From: Synechococcus sp. MED650
Lineage (GTDB): Bacteria; Cyanobacteriota; Cyanobacteriia; PCC-6307; Cyanobiaceae
DNA length: 7,040 nt
Direction: 5' to 3'
Assembly (NCBI GenBank): GCA_002691345.1
Contig: NZHI01000068.1
Coordinates: 8,801-15,840 of the forward strand
This document shows, piece by piece, positions 6,266-7,040 of the stretch (position 1 is its first letter; every line of letters begins with the position of its first letter). Made by a program: the position numbers and the translations under genes. The notes beneath the pieces were generated by a model. That model made no database searches. It was not told where the DNA came from and saw nothing but the letters and a program-made list of their open reading frames with translations.

Positions 6266-6361
6266 ATGACGCCCCACGACCTCGGTCAGCTGGCGCTGCT
6301 GCTGTCCCCAGCAATGCTTCTTTCCGTACTTCTGCTGTTCACCTTCGCTGCTGGCGGTTGA
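6266..6361 (+). CDS. Possible 31-aa hydrophobic single-span mini-protein
   Basis: ATG 6266 to TGA 6359-6361 encodes MTPHDLGQLALLLSPAMLLS followed by VLLLFTFAAGG. This is a short polar head followed by about 20 hydrophobic residues, the shape of a one-helix membrane protein. An AGG at 6257-6259 sits about six bases upstream as a modest ribosome binding site, and the gene is 24 bp after the DUF3082 gene. Cyanobacteria carry many tiny one-span subunits of photosystems and cytochrome b6f, but this sequence does not match PetL, PetM, PetN, PsaI, PsaM, PsbX or Psb30 as I know them. A chance ORF in a GC-rich leader is the main alternative. Confidence 0.45.
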   Translation: MTPHDLGQLALLLSPAMLLSVLLLFTFAAGG

Positions 6362-6423
6362 GCCTGCGGCGACTGAGATAGCTTGGCCCCATCACCCGGA
6401 TTGGCCGGGATCATCGTGGTGCC
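6362..6423 (+). promoter_or_regulatory. Short leader region before pdhB
   Basis: These bases separate the mini-ORF from the GTG of pdhB. They hold a GC-rich hairpin, CCCGG (6395-6399) and CCGGG (6405-6409) around ATTGG, and a direct repeat TTGGCC (6383 and 6401). I see no convincing -10/-35 pair and no strong Shine-Dalgarno site. A promoter here is plausible because pdhB is not tightly packed with the upstream operon, but it is not shown. Confidence 0.3.
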
Positions 6424-7040
6424 GTGGCAGGAACACTTCTCTTTAACGCCCTTCGGGAAGCCATCGACGAGGAGATGGGCAGAGACCCTCACGTTTGCGT
6501 GATGGGGGAGGACGTTGGCCATTACGGCGGCAGCTACAAGGTCACCAAGGACCTTGCCGAGAAATACGGCGACCTACGGGTCCTCGACACGCCAATCGCC
6601 GAAAACGGTTTCACTGGCATGGCAGTTGGTGCTGCGATGACCGGCCTGCGGCCGATTGTTGAAGGCATGAACATGGGCTTTCTGCTGCTCGCCTTCAACC
6701 AGATCTCCAACAACATGGGGATGCTCCGCTACACCAGTGGCGGCAACTTCACCATTCCCACAGTGGTTCGCGGCCCCGGTGGCGTGGGGCGTCAGCTCGG
6801 AGCTGAGCACAGCCAGCGGCTCGAGGCTTACTTTCATGCCGTGCCGGGCATCAAGATCGTTGCCTGCAGCACGCCCACCAACGCCAAGGGCCTGATGAAG
6901 GCCGCCATCCGGGACAACAATCCCGTGCTCTTCTTCGAGCACGTTCTGCTCTACAACCTCACCGAAGAGCTCCCCGAAGGCGACTACATCTGTGCTCTCG
7001 ACCAGGCCGATTTGGTCCAGGAAGGCAGTGATGTGACGAT
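6424..7040 (+). CDS. pdhB: Pyruvate dehydrogenase E1 component, beta subunit (3' end outside window)
   Basis: The first 205 codons of PdhB are present and the frame runs off the right edge without a stop. With the alpha subunit it forms the thiamine-diphosphate E1 enzyme that decarboxylates pyruvate and passes the acetyl group to E2, making acetyl-CoA for fatty acid synthesis. Visible landmarks are [11 protein letters not shown] (8-18), [18 protein letters not shown] (27-44), [17 protein letters not shown] (55-71) with E60 at the position of the ThDP-activating glutamate, [16 protein letters not shown] (82-97), [16 protein letters not shown] (116-131) with H129 equivalent to the conserved active-site histidine, and [13 protein letters not shown] (166-178). 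The sequence is of the cyanobacterial/plastid type. The start is GTG at 6424, giving [18 protein letters not shown] as in related cyanobacteria; the ribosome binding site is weak. Confidence 0.96.
   Translation, partial: MAGTLLFNALREAIDEEMGRDPHVCVMGEDVGHYGGSYKVTKDLAEKYGDLRVLDTPIAENGFTGMAVGAAMTGLRPIVEGMNMGFLLLAFNQISNNMGMLRYTSGGNFTIPTVVRGPGGVGRQLGAEHSQRLEAYFHAVPGIKIVACSTPTNAKGLMKAAIRDNNPVLFFEHVLLYNLTEELPEGDYICALDQADLVQEGSDVT

Noticed and set aside
6574..6942. A 122-codon open frame on the minus strand
   Set aside because: It is antisense to the highly conserved pdhB coding region.
1..7040. tRNA, rRNA, insertion sequence, attachment site, CRISPR
   Set aside because: No cloverleaf, transposase motif, terminal inverted repeat pair or spaced direct-repeat array was found on reading both strands.

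Overview
The window looks like chromosomal DNA from a marine picocyanobacterium, most likely a Synechococcus of the high-GC marine group. The evidence is a plastid/cyanobacterial-type PdhB, a DUF3082 membrane protein (a cyanobacterial family), a secreted pentapeptide protein of the thylakoid-lumen type, and a dense GC-rich gene layout. No tRNA, rRNA, insertion sequence, CRISPR array or phage gene was found.

Left edge (1-551): the C-terminal end of an RTX/serralysin-type calcium-binding secreted protein. It is richer in AT and rare codons than the rest of the window. Its stop codon lies inside a hairpin followed by six T residues, a likely intrinsic terminator. A GTG-started gene of unknown function (554-943) follows and converges on the next block with a 32-bp overlap of coding ends.

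Minus-strand block (912-3717, read right to left): lumenal pentapeptide-repeat protein, small hypothetical protein, rlmH, a putative DXD glycosyltransferase-like protein, and a 2OG-Fe(II) oxygenase. Gaps are +3, -4, +9 and +2 bp, so this is almost certainly one transcription unit. It joins a housekeeping rRNA methyltransferase to accessory genes that may modify a protein or glycan.

Plus-strand block (3787-6241): yraN (UPF0102), rsmA, ispE and a DUF3082 membrane protein, closely spaced and diverging from the minus block across about 70 bp. RsmA matures the 30S subunit and IspE makes isoprenoid precursors through the MEP pathway. Then come a possible 31-residue hydrophobic ORF (6266-6361), a short non-coding leader, and the first 205 codons of pdhB, which runs off the right edge.

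Most of the right half is conserved core genome. The parts most worth a second look are the oxygenase/glycosyltransferase-like pair, the RTX fragment, the two unknown proteins and the mini-ORF. I see no clear case for an entirely new system.
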